Source: Paracoccaceae bacterium (GTDB lineage Bacteria > Pseudomonadota > Alphaproteobacteria > Rhodobacterales > Rhodobacteraceae). Taken from it: 64,000 bases of DNA. The notes under the pieces were generated by a model. The model saw only the letters and a list, made by a program, of their open reading frames with translations, was not told where the DNA came from and ran no database searches. Location: positions 304,501 through 368,500 of the forward strand of contig JACKKJ010000002.1 of NCBI GenBank assembly GCA_024236495.1, in the 5' to 3' direction. Shown here piece by piece: positions 52,897 to 62,089 of this stretch (its first letter is position 1; every line of letters begins with the position of its first letter). Both the position numbers and the translations under genes were made by a program.

Positions 52897-53859
52897 TCAA
52901 ACCAGCCGGTCGGCAAGCCAGTTCCGCAGCAGGAACCCCGCGATCGCCCCTCGACGCGGCGCGCGGATCTCGGGGTGTTCGCCGGCGAAGGCGCGTGCCA
53001 TGTCTTCCCGGCTGACCCAGCGGGCAGCCTCAAGCTCTGCCGGATCAAGGGTGATCGCCTCGTCCAGCGCCTCGGCGGCCGCGCCCAGCATCAGCGAGGC
53101 GGGATAGGGCCAGGGCTGGCTGGCCAGATAGCGGACAGAGCCGACCTTGATCCCGGTTTCCTCCAACACCTCGCGCCGGACCGCCGCTTCCATCGGCTCG
53201 CCCGGTTCCATGAACCCGGCCAGGCAGGAGAACATCCCTTCGGGCCAGCCCGGCGACCTCCCCAGAAGAACGTTGTTGCCCCGCGTGACCAGCATGATGA
53301 CCACGGGATCGGTGCGCGGGAAATGTTGCGCCCCGCAGGCGCCGCAGATGCGCTGCCACCCGGCCATCGCGACTTCGCTGCGCGCCCCGCAGGCCGAACA
53401 GAACCGGTGGCTTCCATGCCAGCCGATCAGCGCCCGCGCCGTCGCGGCGCATTCCGCGTCGCGCGGCGAAAGGTCCGCCATCACGCCCCGCAGCTCGACA
53501 AAGCGGTGATCCGCGGGCAGGTCGGGATGGCGCTGTTCGGTCGCGTCGAGGAAGGCGCCGGGGTCAGATGCGCCGCCATCCGCGGGCGCCCATCCCGACA
53601 GGTCGAGCGCAAAGCGCGGTCCGCCATCGTCGAGGCCAATGAAGATCGCCGGTTCCCCGGCAGACACCAGCGCCGGATGATCCGTCGCGACCCAGCCCAG
53701 CGCGGCCGATCCGTCGACCGACGGCTTGCCACGCCAGATCGGCACCACACGCGCCCCCGGATCGCGCCAAAGCGCGCCGATCCGCGCGGCATCACCCCGC
53801 AAATGCGCCGCCCGGTCCATGCCGGAGCCCCCGAAAGTCACCGTTTCCGCGTGCCGCAT
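52897..53859 (-). CDS. nudC: NAD-capped RNA hydrolase / NADH pyrophosphatase
   Basis: 320-residue Nudix enzyme that removes NAD caps from RNA and cleaves NADH. A zinc ribbon shows CSACGARSEVAMAGWQRIC and CGACG; the Nudix box is GFMEPGEPMEAAVRREVLEE (about 210-229), followed by TG and a hydrophobic residue; and SQPWPYPASLM is the NudC-specific motif. ATG 53859 has GGAGG upstream; the open frame reaches 54126 but overlaps the divergent nucleotidase gene. Confidence 0.93.
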   Translation of the reverse strand: MRHAETVTFGGSGMDRAAHLRGDAARIGALWRDPGARVVPIWRGKPSVDGSAALGWVATDHPALVSAGEPAIFIGLDDGGPRFALDLSGWAPADGGASDPGAFLDATEQRHPDLPADHRFVELRGVMADLSPRDAECAATARALIGWHGSHRFCSACGARSEVAMAGWQRICGACGAQHFPRTDPVVIMLVTRGNNVLLGRSPGWPEGMFSCLAGFMEPGEPMEAAVRREVLEETGIKVGSVRYLASQPWPYPASLMLGAAAEALDEAITLDPAELEAARWVSREDMARAFAGEHPEIRAPRRGAIAGFLLRNWLADRLV

Positions 53860-54059
53860 CTGCCCGATCCTCCGGCGCAAGAACTGGCACGCGCGGCTGC
53901 CGGTTGCAATTGCCAACGGGAACCGGACCACCGCCACTTTACTCAGGGTAATATTTTTGCCTGCCGGGAACACTCCCCGGTTGGAACGGTCGATTTCATG
54001 ATCTAGTGTCACATGGGTATGGTAGCATTCGGCATTTCCTGAAACATAGGAGCGCCGAC

Positions 54060-56039
54060 ATGCCTCAAGACAATTCGTATCCATTGACCCGCCGAGGTTT
54101 TCTTGCGGGCGCTGTTTCTGGAACATCCTTGATCGCGCTTCATCCCTTTTCCGCCCGCGCCGCCAGCAATCAGGCCCATCTGCGCATCATGGAAACGACA
54201 GACCTGCACGTTCATGTCTTTCCCTACGACTACTATTCGGACAAACCGGTCGACACCGTCGGCCTTGCCCGCACCGCCGCCATCATCGAGGCGATCCGCG
54301 CCGAGGCGACGAACGCGCTGCTGATCGATAACGGCGACTTCCTTCAGGGCAACCCGATGGGCGACTACATCGCCTACGAGAGGGGAATGAAGGACGGCGA
54401 CATGCACCCCGTCATCCAGGCGATGAACACGCTTGGTTTCGACGGCTCTACCCTTGGCAACCACGAATTCAACTACGGCCTTGATTTCCTGCTGAAATCG
54501 GTGGCGGGGGCGAACTTCCCCGTCGTCTCGGCCAATGTGGTGAAGAAGCTCGGCGCCTCCCCGCGCGAGGATGAAACGCTGCTGAGGCCCTATGTCATCC
54601 TCGACCGCATGGTCACGGACGGCGCGGGCCAGAGCCATCCGATCCGCGTCGGCCTGATTGGCTTCGCGCCGCCACAGATCATGAACTGGGACCGCAAGCA
54701 CCTTGAGGGCAACGTGAACGCGCGCGACATCGTCGCCACCGCCGAAGCCTGGGTGCCGCAGATGCTGGAGGAAGGCTGCGACCTGATCGTCGCGCTGAAC
54801 CATTCCGGCATCGCCGGGGCGGAGCATGTGGACGGGATGGAAAACGCCGCCGTGCCGCTGGCGCGCGTTACGGGCATCGACGCCATCCTGACCGGGCACA
54901 GCCACCTTGTCTTCCCCTCCCCCACCTTCGACGGTTTCGCCGAGGTCGACGTGGCCGCCGGCACGATCTCCGGCAAGCCCGGCGTCATGGGTGGCTTCTG
55001 GGGATCGCATCTTGGCCTTATCGACCTTCTTCTGGAACGCGACGGCAACGCCTGGCGCGTCGTCGGCTCCACCAGCGAGGCGCGGCCCATCTACCAGCGC
55101 GGCGAGGACCGGTCGATCACCCCCCTTGTCGACAGCGTGGAAACCGTTCTGGCCTCTGTCAGCAAGGAACATGACGAAACGCTCGACTACATCCGCCGCG
55201 CGGTCGGCAAGACCTCGGCGCCGCTCCACAGCTACTTCGCGCTGGTGGCCGATGACCCCTCTGTGCAGATCGTGTCCATCGCGCAGGGCTGGTACATCGC
55301 CGAGATGATGAAGGGCACGCCCTACGAAGGGCTGCCGATCCTGTCCGCCGCCGCCCCCTTCAAGGCGGGCGGCAGGGGCGGGCCGGACTATTACACCGAC
55401 GTGCCGGCAGGCGATGTCGCGATCAAGAACGTGGCCGACCTCTACCTCTATCCCAACACGATCCGCGCGGTGAAGGTGACGGGCGCCCAGCTGAAGGACT
55501 GGCTCGAACGGTCCGCCGGGATCTTCAACCAGATCACCCCGGGCGGGGCCGATCAGGTCCTCATCAACCCCGACTTCCCGTCCTACAACTTCGACGTGAT
55601 CGATGGCGTCAGCTACCAGATCGACCTGTCGCAGCCCTCAAGATACGGACCCAAGGGCGAAGACCTGAACCCCGGCGCCAACCGCATCGTGAACCTGACG
55701 CTTGGCGGCCAGCCGGTCGATCCGGCGGCGGAGTTCATCGTCGCCACCAACAACTACCGCGCGGGCGGGGGCGGCGACTTCCCCGGCGCCAAGGGCGACA
55801 CCATCGTGTTCGAGGGGCCGGACACCAACCGCGACATCATCGTGCGCTACATTCACGAACAGGGCACGATCAACCCCTCCGCCGACGCGAACTGGCGCTT
55901 TGCGCCGATGCCCGGCACCTCGGTTCTCTTCGACACCGGGCCGCGCGCTGCCGGCTATATCGGAGATGTGAAGGGTGTCGCGATCGAAGCGGCGGGCGAC
56001 GGGCCGGACGGCTTCGCCCGCTTCCGCATCACGCTTTAG
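54060..56039 (+). CDS. cpdB: Tat-exported 2',3'-cyclic-nucleotide 2'-phosphodiesterase/3'-nucleotidase
   Basis: 659-residue periplasmic enzyme that breaks down extracellular nucleotides. Tat signal LTRRGFLAGAVSGTS (about 8-22); calcineurin-like metallophosphatase domain with ETTDLHVHVF, DNGDFLQGNP, GNHEFNYGL and GHSHLVFPSP; C-terminal 5'-nucleotidase domain with YPNTIRAVKVTGAQLKDWLE and ATNNYRAGGGGDFPG. ATG 54060 has AGGAG upstream and gives the complete Tat signal. Confidence 0.92.
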   Translation: MPQDNSYPLTRRGFLAGAVSGTSLIALHPFSARAASNQAHLRIMETTDLHVHVFPYDYYSDKPVDTVGLARTAAIIEAIRAEATNALLIDNGDFLQGNPMGDYIAYERGMKDGDMHPVIQAMNTLGFDGSTLGNHEFNYGLDFLLKSVAGANFPVVSANVVKKLGASPREDETLLRPYVILDRMVTDGAGQSHPIRVGLIGFAPPQIMNWDRKHLEGNVNARDIVATAEAWVPQMLEEGCDLIVALNHSGIAGAEHVDGMENAAVPLARVTGIDAILTGHSHLVFPSPTFDGFAEVDVAAGTISGKPGVMGGFWGSHLGLIDLLLERDGNAWRVVGSTSEARPIYQRGEDRSITPLVDSVETVLASVSKEHDETLDYIRRAVGKTSAPLHSYFALVADDPSVQIVSIAQGWYIAEMMKGTPYEGLPILSAAAPFKAGGRGGPDYYTDVPAGDVAIKNVADLYLYPNTIRAVKVTGAQLKDWLERSAGIFNQITPGGADQVLINPDFPSYNFDVIDGVSYQIDLSQPSRYGPKGEDLNPGANRIVNLTLGGQPVDPAAEFIVATNNYRAGGGGDFPGAKGDTIVFEGPDTNRDIIVRYIHEQGTINPSADANWRFAPMPGTSVLFDTGPRAAGYIGDVKGVAIEAAGDGPDGFARFRITL

Positions 56040-56102
56040 CCCAGGCCTCGACACGCCCGCCCCTCGCGGGCATAACTCCGGCAACGGAACAGGGGGGCGG
56101 GC

Positions 56103-56438
56103 ATGTTCAAGTGGGTGATACTTCTGATCGTCCTGGCGGCGGGCGCCGCCTGGCTGACCAAACCCGGCGTGGCCGCCTTTGACGACATGCTGCGCGCGCG
56201 CCTCGAACACCAGATCGCAACCGAGGATGTCGGCAGCCAGGAAGACCCCATCGCCGCCATCGCGCTGGTGGCCTGCAAGCTGCGCCCCTCGGGCTGTTTC
56301 AAGCTGGTGCGAGAGGGGCTTGAGGTCACGGTCGACGACCGCGTCCTTTACACCCAGATCCGCGCCGACGGCTTCGGCACGCGCACGGTCTGCACCGGCG
56401 CCTTCACCCGCCTGTGGTGCCGCGAGGTGGTTCAGTAA
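56103..56438 (+). CDS. Small exported or membrane-anchored protein of unknown function
   Basis: 111 residues. An N-terminal helix (VILLIVLAAGAAWLTKPG, about 5-22) anchors or exports a small domain with four Cys (ACKLRPSGC and TVC...LWC) that could form two disulfides. Size and layout recall DUF4359-type proteins, but I am not certain. Follows cpdB by 63 bases in the same direction and converges with chrA. Confidence 0.7.
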   Translation: MFKWVILLIVLAAGAAWLTKPGVAAFDDMLRARLEHQIATEDVGSQEDPIAAIALVACKLRPSGCFKLVREGLEVTVDDRVLYTQIRADGFGTRTVCTGAFTRLWCREVVQ

Positions 56439-56450
56439 CGGGGCAGCCGG

Positions 56451-57647
56451 TCAGATCACGGCCAGCGCCGCCCCGCCAAGGGCGCCCAGAACCACGACCA
56501 GCCAGGGCGGCGCCCGCCAGGCCAGAAGCGCGACAAGGCAGATGAGCGCCAGCGCGAAGTCGCGCATGTTTCCGACCGAACCGACGAAGACCGGCGCATA
56601 AAGCGCCGCGCCCAGAATGCCGACCACCGCCGCATTGGCCCCCGCCATCGCCGACCGCGCCGCCGGCATCGCACGCATCCCGTCCCAGAACGGCAGCGCC
56701 GCGATCAGGATCAGGAACCCCGGCAGGAACAGCGCCGCCAGCGCCAGCACCGCGCCCGCGAACCCGCCAGGCCCGGGATCAAGGACCGCGCCAAGATAGG
56801 CCGCGAAGGTGAAAAGCGGCCCGGGAACCGCCTGTGCCGCGCCATAACCGGCAAGGAATCGGTCGGGCGATACCCAGCCGGGCCCGACCACGCCCGCCTC
56901 CAGCAGCGGCAGCACGACATGCCCGCCGCCGAAGACCAGGGATCCGGCGCGATAGAAGCTGTCGAACACCGCCAGCGGGTGCCACCCCGCCCCCGCAACC
57001 GGCAAGATCGCCAGAAGCCCCAGGAAGATCACCAGTGCCAGCATCCCCTGACGCCGGCTGACCGGCACCGCGACATGCAGGCCCGCAGCTTCGGCCGACC
57101 CCGACCGCAGCGCCGACCCGGCCAGCGCGCCCAGCGCGATCGCCAGCGCCATCCCGGCCCCGCCCGGCGCGAAGGCGAGGATCGCGACCGCGCCGGCCGC
57201 GATGCCTGCCCTTTCGCGGTCGGGGCAAAGGCTCCGCGCCATGCCCCAGACAGCCTGCGCGACGATGGCGACGGCGACAAGGCGCAACCCGTGCATCACC
57301 CCGGCGCCGATCGGCCCGGACAGCGACCCCGCCGTCAGCGCGAAGGCCAGCATGATCGCCGCCGAGGGCAGCGTGAAGGCGACGAACGCCGCCAGCGCCC
57401 CCGCCCATCCGGCACGCATCAGCCCCAGCGCGAAACCGGTCTGGGACGAGGCCGGGCCGGGCAGGAACTGGCAAAGCGCCACCAGATCGGCATAGGCCTG
57501 GTCCGACAGCCAGGCCCGCCGCGTCACCAGTTCGTCCCGGAAATAGCCCAGGTGCGCGATAGGCCCGCCGAACGAGGTCAGCCCAAGCTTCAGGAAAGCC
57601 CCGAAGACCTCCCCCGGCGTTCCCCGATCCGGTTTGCCCTCTGCCAT
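56451..57647 (-). CDS. chrA: Chromate transporter (CHR family, long form)
   Basis: 398-residue inner-membrane protein made of two homologous halves, about ten helices. FLKLGLTSFGGPIAHLGYFRDE and LCQFLPGPASSQTGFALG in the first half and SLVFGGGHVVLPLLE, VPGPLFTFAAYLG in the second are CHR family motifs. Such proteins export chromate in resistant bacteria; the natural substrate may be another anion. ATG 57647 has AAGGGG upstream. No chrB regulator is adjacent. Confidence 0.9.
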   Translation of the reverse strand: MAEGKPDRGTPGEVFGAFLKLGLTSFGGPIAHLGYFRDELVTRRAWLSDQAYADLVALCQFLPGPASSQTGFALGLMRAGWAGALAAFVAFTLPSAAIMLAFALTAGSLSGPIGAGVMHGLRLVAVAIVAQAVWGMARSLCPDRERAGIAAGAVAILAFAPGGAGMALAIALGALAGSALRSGSAEAAGLHVAVPVSRRQGMLALVIFLGLLAILPVAGAGWHPLAVFDSFYRAGSLVFGGGHVVLPLLEAGVVGPGWVSPDRFLAGYGAAQAVPGPLFTFAAYLGAVLDPGPGGFAGAVLALAALFLPGFLILIAALPFWDGMRAMPAARSAMAGANAAVVGILGAALYAPVFVGSVGNMRDFALALICLVALLAWRAPPWLVVVLGALGGAALAVI

Positions 57648-57705
57648 CGCCGCCCCTTCGCACACAGCCGATACCCTGTCCTTGTGTCCCGGTCGGGCGG
57701 GCCTG

Positions 57706-58191
57706 TCACCCCCTTCTGTCGCCGCGCACGCCGAATGCCGCGTCTAGCGTCGCGCGCGATTCCGGTTCCAGAAGCCCCTCGGTGTCGCGGATCGATAGAT
57801 AGGCTTGTCGCGCCTCCTCGGACTGAAGGATCCCGTATTCCTCCAGGATCGACTCCAGCGATCTTGCCTTGCGGTCGATCTCGCCGATCCTCATCTGCGC
57901 GTAGCTCGACAGGATCAGGTTGATCCTGGCTTGATAGCCCTTGCCCATCGCACGGAAAAGCCTCGCCACGCTGGCGTCCAGACGCAGCGTGACCTTCACC
58001 TTCTCCTCCTCGCAGTCGATGTCCTCCTCGACCGTGGCCCAGGCTTCGGGCACCAGATCCTGCACCCGCCACCACAGGTCCCGGTCACTTCCGAAGCCCT
58101 GCAGGTGGCGGGCAAGACGGGCACGCGCCATTCGCGCCGTTCGGGTCTGGCGCAGCCGGTGCGGCGCGGGGCTGGCGGGGTGTTCGGACAT
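57706..58191 (-). CDS. BrnA-like antitoxin family protein without a toxin partner
   Basis: 161-residue protein. The segment KVKVTLRLDASVARLFRAMG then KGYQARINLILSSYAQMRI (about 70-110) matches the ribbon-helix-helix region of BrnA antitoxins (typical pattern: V-T-L-R-L-D ... G-K-G-Y-Q-x-R-I-N). It is longer than typical BrnA, with extra N- and C-terminal stretches. No BrnT-like toxin lies on either side: chrA and 4.5S RNA are the neighbours. AAGGAG precedes ATG 58191. A domesticated regulator is plausible (inference). Confidence 0.75.
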   Translation of the reverse strand: MSEHPASPAPHRLRQTRTARMARARLARHLQGFGSDRDLWWRVQDLVPEAWATVEEDIDCEEEKVKVTLRLDASVARLFRAMGKGYQARINLILSSYAQMRIGEIDRKARSLESILEEYGILQSEEARQAYLSIRDTEGLLEPESRATLDAAFGVRGDRRG

Positions 58192-58340
58192 CTGGCGGCT
58201 CCTTCTCTGGCGCCCACAGCCTCGCAGGGCACGGTTAATGCCCCACCTGCGCACCGCGCGCCCGTGCCCGACGTTTTGCCGACCGAAGGCCGACGCCCGG
58301 CAGACTTGCGAATCCGCCCCCGTCCCCCTATATCGGCCAC

Positions 58341-58438
58341 CGAGAGGTTGGCGCGGGCAGGCGCCTCGCCAACCCGGTCAGGTCCGGAAGGAAGCAGCCG
58401 TAACGAGCCCCGTCTGGGTCGATGTCCAGCCTCTCACC
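58341..58438 (+). ncRNA. ffs: 4.5S RNA of the signal recognition particle
   Basis: The stretch GGTCAGGTCCGGAAGGAAGC (58376-58395) followed by AGCCGTAACGA is the diagnostic apical loop of bacterial SRP RNA. GAGAGG (58342-58347) pairs with CCTCTC (58430-58435) to close the hairpin of about 95 nucleotides. A CCACCC/GGGTGG hairpin just downstream may end transcription. It lies directly upstream of dnaX, a common arrangement in this group. The exact ends are approximate. Confidence 0.92.
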
Positions 58439-58517
58439 CCACCCTTGCCGGGTGGACGCGCCCGCCCGCCGCGCCTAGTCTGTCCCACGACCCGCGAATC
58501 CCGATGCCCGAGGCGCC

Positions 58518-60263
58518 ATGACCGACGCAAGCCCCTCTGCCTACCGCGTGCTTGCCCGCAAGTACCGGCCCGAGACCTTTGCCGATCTGGTCGGGCAGGA
58601 TGCGATGGTGCGCACGCTGAAGAACGCCTTCGCGGCCGGTCGGATCGCGCAGGCCTTCATCATGACCGGCATCCGTGGCACCGGAAAGACGACGACGGCG
58701 CGGATCATCGCCAAGGGCATGAACTGCGTCGGCCCCGATGGCACGGGCGGCCCGACGACCGATCCCTGCGGTGTCTGCGAACACTGCGTGGCGATCATGG
58801 AGGGTCGCCATGTCGACGTGATGGAAATGGACGCGGCATCCCGGACCGGGGTCAACGATATCCGCGAAATCATTGAATCCGTTCATTATCGCGCTGCCTC
58901 TGCGCGCTACAAGATCTACATCATCGACGAAGTCCACATGCTGTCGAACAGCGCCTTCAACGCGCTATTGAAGACGCTTGAGGAACCGCCCGCGCATGTG
59001 AAGTTCATCTTCGCCACGACCGAGATCCGCAAGGTTCCCGTCACCGTCCTGTCGCGCTGCCAGCGCTTCGACCTGCGCCGGATCGAGCCCGAGGTGATGA
59101 TCGGCCTTCTGCAGAAGATCGCCGGGGCTGAAGGGGCGCGGATCACCGACGAGGCGCTGGCGCTTATCACCCGCGCGGCGGAAGGGTCGGCGCGCGATGC
59201 GACCTCGCTTCTTGACCAGGCGATATCGCACGGGGCGGGCGAGACGACCGCCGATCAGGTCCGCGCCATGCTGGGGCTGGCCGATCGCGGCCGCGTGCTC
59301 GATCTCTTCGACCTGATCATGAAGGGGGAAGCTTCGGCGGCGCTTGGTGAACTCGCGGCCCAGTATTCCGACGGGGCCGACCCGATGGCGGTGCTGCGCG
59401 ACCTCGCCGAGATCACCCATTGGGTCAGCGTCATCAAGGTCACGCCCGAGGCGGCCGAGGATCCGACCGTGTCCCCCGACGAACGCGCCCGAGGCCTATC
59501 CATGGCGGAACGCCTGTCGATGCGGGTGCTGAGCCGGATGTGGCAGATGCTTCTGAAGGCGCTTGAGGAGGTCGCGGCGGCGCCGAACGCCATGATGGCC
59601 GCCGAAATGGCGATGATCCGACTGACCCATGTGGCCGACCTGCCCGACCCAGAACAGCTGTTGCGCCGGATGAAGACCGCGCCGATAGCGGCCCCGCTGG
59701 GCGGCGGCCCGGTGCCGGGCGGGCCGGGGGGCGGCGTGACCCATTCCGCGCCGCGCGCCGCCGTCACCTCTGCCCCGACGGCATCGGGCGCGGCGACAGC
59801 CCTTGCCCAGGCGCCCGAAATGGCGCTGGCGCGCTATGCGACCTTCGCGGCGGTGGTGGAGCTGATCCGCGCCAATCGCGACGTGAAGCTGCTGATCGAG
59901 GTGGAAAGCCACCTGCGGCTTGTGCATTACGCCCCTGGGCGGATCGAGTTCGAGCCGACGGCCGACGCGCCGCGCGATCTTGCCGCGACCCTTGCCCAGC
60001 GCCTGCAAAGCTGGACCGGCGCGCGCTGGGGCGTGTCGGTCGTTGGCGCAGGCGGCGGACGCACCATCGCCGAGGAACGCGACGCGGAACGGCTTGCCGC
60101 CGAGGCCGAGATGAAGGCGAATCCGGTGGTTCAGGCGGTTTTCGCGGCCTTTCCCGGTGCGCAGATCAAGGATATCAGGACCCAAAGCGAAACCCGGACC
60201 GAGGCGGCAAGCGCCGCCCTGCCCGAGGTCGAGGACGAATGGGATCCGTTCGAGGAAAACTGA
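58518..60263 (+). CDS. dnaX: DNA polymerase III subunit gamma/tau
   Basis: 581-residue clamp-loader ATPase. YRVLARKYRPETFADLVGQD at the N-terminus, Walker A GIRGTGKTT (about 51-59), zinc-binding Cys in CGVCEHC, DEVHML and SRCQRF sensor region identify it. The C-terminal part carries the polymerase-contact region. Followed 10 bases later by the ybaB gene; dnaX-ybaB-recR is a conserved operon. Confidence 0.96.
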   Translation: MTDASPSAYRVLARKYRPETFADLVGQDAMVRTLKNAFAAGRIAQAFIMTGIRGTGKTTTARIIAKGMNCVGPDGTGGPTTDPCGVCEHCVAIMEGRHVDVMEMDAASRTGVNDIREIIESVHYRAASARYKIYIIDEVHMLSNSAFNALLKTLEEPPAHVKFIFATTEIRKVPVTVLSRCQRFDLRRIEPEVMIGLLQKIAGAEGARITDEALALITRAAEGSARDATSLLDQAISHGAGETTADQVRAMLGLADRGRVLDLFDLIMKGEASAALGELAAQYSDGADPMAVLRDLAEITHWVSVIKVTPEAAEDPTVSPDERARGLSMAERLSMRVLSRMWQMLLKALEEVAAAPNAMMAAEMAMIRLTHVADLPDPEQLLRRMKTAPIAAPLGGGPVPGGPGGGVTHSAPRAAVTSAPTASGAATALAQAPEMALARYATFAAVVELIRANRDVKLLIEVESHLRLVHYAPGRIEFEPTADAPRDLAATLAQRLQSWTGARWGVSVVGAGGGRTIAEERDAERLAAEAEMKANPVVQAVFAAFPGAQIKDIRTQSETRTEAASAALPEVEDEWDPFEEN

Positions 60264-60273
60264 GGAGTGGACG

Positions 60274-60618
60274 ATGCTGAAAGGTTTGGGCGGGCTTGGC
60301 GACATGGCCAAGATGATGAAGGCCGCGCAGGACATACAGACCAGGATGGCGGAACTTCAGGACAGCCTTGGCGCAATGAACGTCGTGGGCGAATCCGGCG
60401 CGGGCCTTGTGACCGCGACCTGCACCGCCAAGGGCGAACTCAAGGCGCTCGACATCAACCCGAACATCTTCGATCCGACGCAAAAGGAAGTGGTGGAGGA
60501 TCTGATCGTCGCCGCCATAAAGGACGCGCAGAAAAAGGCCGCCGACCGCAGCCAGGAAGAGATGAAGCGGCTTTACGAAAGCCTCGGCCTGCCCGCCGAC
60601 ATGAAGCTGCCGTTCTGA
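60274..60618 (+). CDS. ybaB: YbaB/EbfC nucleoid-associated protein
   Basis: 114-residue DNA-binding protein. MLKGLGGLGDMAKMMKAAQDI (N-terminal helix) and the core with GLVTATCTAKGELKALDI are typical. TGAGGAG precedes ATG 60274. It lies between dnaX and recR and starts recR one base after its stop. Confidence 0.93.
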   Translation: MLKGLGGLGDMAKMMKAAQDIQTRMAELQDSLGAMNVVGESGAGLVTATCTAKGELKALDINPNIFDPTQKEVVEDLIVAAIKDAQKKAADRSQEEMKRLYESLGLPADMKLPF

Positions 60619-60619
60619 C

Positions 60620-61222
60620 GTGACCGACGCCACCCGCGACATCGAGGCGCTGATCGAGCTGATGGCCCGGCTGCCCGGGCTTGGCCCCCGGTCGGCGCGC
60701 CGCGCGGTGCTGCACCTGATCAAGAAACGCGGGCAGGTCATGGCGCCCCTGGCCCGGGCGATGGCCGAGGTCGCGACGACCGCACGGGAATGCGCGACCT
60801 GCGGCAACATCGGCACCGCCGATCAGTGCGACATCTGCCGTGACCCGCGCCGCGCTACCGGGGAAATCTGCGTGGTCGAGGACGTGGCCGACCTTTGGGC
60901 GATGGAACGCGGTCAGGCATTTCGCGGCCGCTATCACGTTCTGGGCGGAACCCTTTCGGCGCTCGACGCGATCGGGCCCGAGGATCTGCGCATCCCCAAC
61001 CTTGTCGCACGCACCCGCGACGAAGGCGTGCGCGAGGTGATCCTGGCGCTGAACGCCACCGTCGACGGACAGACGACCGCCCACTACATCGCCGAGGCGC
61101 TGGAAGGCACCGGGGTGACGGTCACCTCGCTGGCGCAGGGCGTCCCCATCGGCGGGGAGCTGGACTACCTGGACGACGGCACGATCCAGGCGGCCCTGCG
61201 CGCCCGCAAGGCCGTGCAGTAG
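60620..61222 (+). CDS. recR: Recombination mediator RecR
   Basis: 200-residue protein that, with RecFO, loads RecA on gapped DNA. An N-terminal helix-hairpin-helix (ARLPGLGPRSARRAVLHLI), a zinc finger CATCGNIGTADQCDIC (about 58-73) and a Toprim domain (CVVEDVADLWAME) are visible. Start is GTG at 60620, one base after the ybaB stop. It converges with the next gene. Confidence 0.95.
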   Translation: MTDATRDIEALIELMARLPGLGPRSARRAVLHLIKKRGQVMAPLARAMAEVATTARECATCGNIGTADQCDICRDPRRATGEICVVEDVADLWAMERGQAFRGRYHVLGGTLSALDAIGPEDLRIPNLVARTRDEGVREVILALNATVDGQTTAHYIAEALEGTGVTVTSLAQGVPIGGELDYLDDGTIQAALRARKAVQ

Positions 61223-61227
61223 CCCGG

Positions 61228-62004
61228 TCAGCCGCCGAAGACCGCAGCTTCGGGAACGATGTAGTATTCCCGCCCGCCGATCCCGACGTACCAGTTGTCG
61301 CCGTCCTTCGCCCAGGTCAGGTCGTCCGTACCGGGTGCCGTGATCGCGCCATCGACGAATTCCAGCACCCGTTCGGCCCCGTCGGGCGCGGTGATGCGGA
61401 TGGTGGCGACACCGGGCGCGCCGCGCAGGACACCGGCCGGGCAGGACTGATCCTGGGTCGGTTCGTTCAGCGAACAGGGCAGATAGGTCGTGGCGTCGAA
61501 ATCGTCGGTGGAATAGGGCCTGGTGGCGTCGTCGGCGGGGGCGTCGGCGGCGGGGACGGGCGCTGCCGACATCACGGTCAGGAATCGCCCGTCGCTCCAG
61601 TTCAGTGCCTCGAAACAGGCCTCGGCGCCAATCCCGCCGCACCAGCCGCCATCCCGCCCGATCAGCAGGATCCGGGCCTGGCCCCAGTCGATCACCTGCC
61701 AGCCTGTCGCCTGCCAGCTTGTCACCCCGTCACCGACGACCGCGTGCAGCATGCAGCCCCCGCTTCCACAGTAAAGCGATGCCGCGCTGGTGCAGGAAAA
61801 GGCGCCTTCGTCGACCAGGCTGTCCAGCGCACCGTCGCCTGTCAGGTCGACCGCGTTTACGGCGTTGCCAGGGTCGAACACGCCGCCCTCGAAGCTTTCG
61901 CAATCAGCGCGCGCACCGGCCAGGATGTCATCGACGGCGGTCTGTGCGCCCGCTTGCGCAGCGGTCAGGACAAGCGCGGCAATCGCGGAGAAAAAGTGTC
62001 GCAT
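61228..62004 (-). CDS. Secreted hypothetical protein
   Basis: 258 residues, not recognised. A signal peptide (MRHFFSAIAALVLTAAQAGAQ) targets it to the periplasm. The body has many Cys (DCESFEG, FSCTSAASLYCGSGGC, GGWCGG, ACFEAL, LPCSLN, SCPAG) and an Asp-rich DLTGDGALDSLVDEG that looks like a calcium-binding or FG-GAP-like loop. GGAGGG precedes ATG 62004; the longer open frame overlaps trcR. It ends four bases from recR. Confidence 0.75.
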   Translation of the reverse strand: MRHFFSAIAALVLTAAQAGAQTAVDDILAGARADCESFEGGVFDPGNAVNAVDLTGDGALDSLVDEGAFSCTSAASLYCGSGGCMLHAVVGDGVTSWQATGWQVIDWGQARILLIGRDGGWCGGIGAEACFEALNWSDGRFLTVMSAAPVPAADAPADDATRPYSTDDFDATTYLPCSLNEPTQDQSCPAGVLRGAPGVATIRITAPDGAERVLEFVDGAITAPGTDDLTWAKDGDNWYVGIGGREYYIVPEAAVFGG

Positions 62005-62058
62005 GGCGCCCTCCGGCCAGAACTCCGCAAGAAGGGTATCGCAGGCGCCCGCAAACGA

Positions 62059-62084
62059 AAACCCCGGCGCCAGGGCCGGGGTTT
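62059..62084 (-). terminator. Terminator of trcR
   Basis: AAACCCCGGC (62059-62068) and GCCGGGGTTT (62075-62084) form a 10-bp stem with a six-base loop. On the minus strand a T-rich tail follows (GTTTTCGTTTG). It sits five bases after the trcR stop. Confidence 0.8.
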
Positions 62085-62089
62085 CGCGA

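Noticed and set aside
53860..54126. N-terminal extension of nudC
   Set aside because: The open frame overlaps the cpdB Tat signal region; NudC homology begins near 53859, where a ribosome site exists.
57706..58191. Complete BrnT-BrnA toxin-antitoxin operon
   Set aside because: No toxin gene fits in the flanking 57648-57705 or 58192-58340 gaps.
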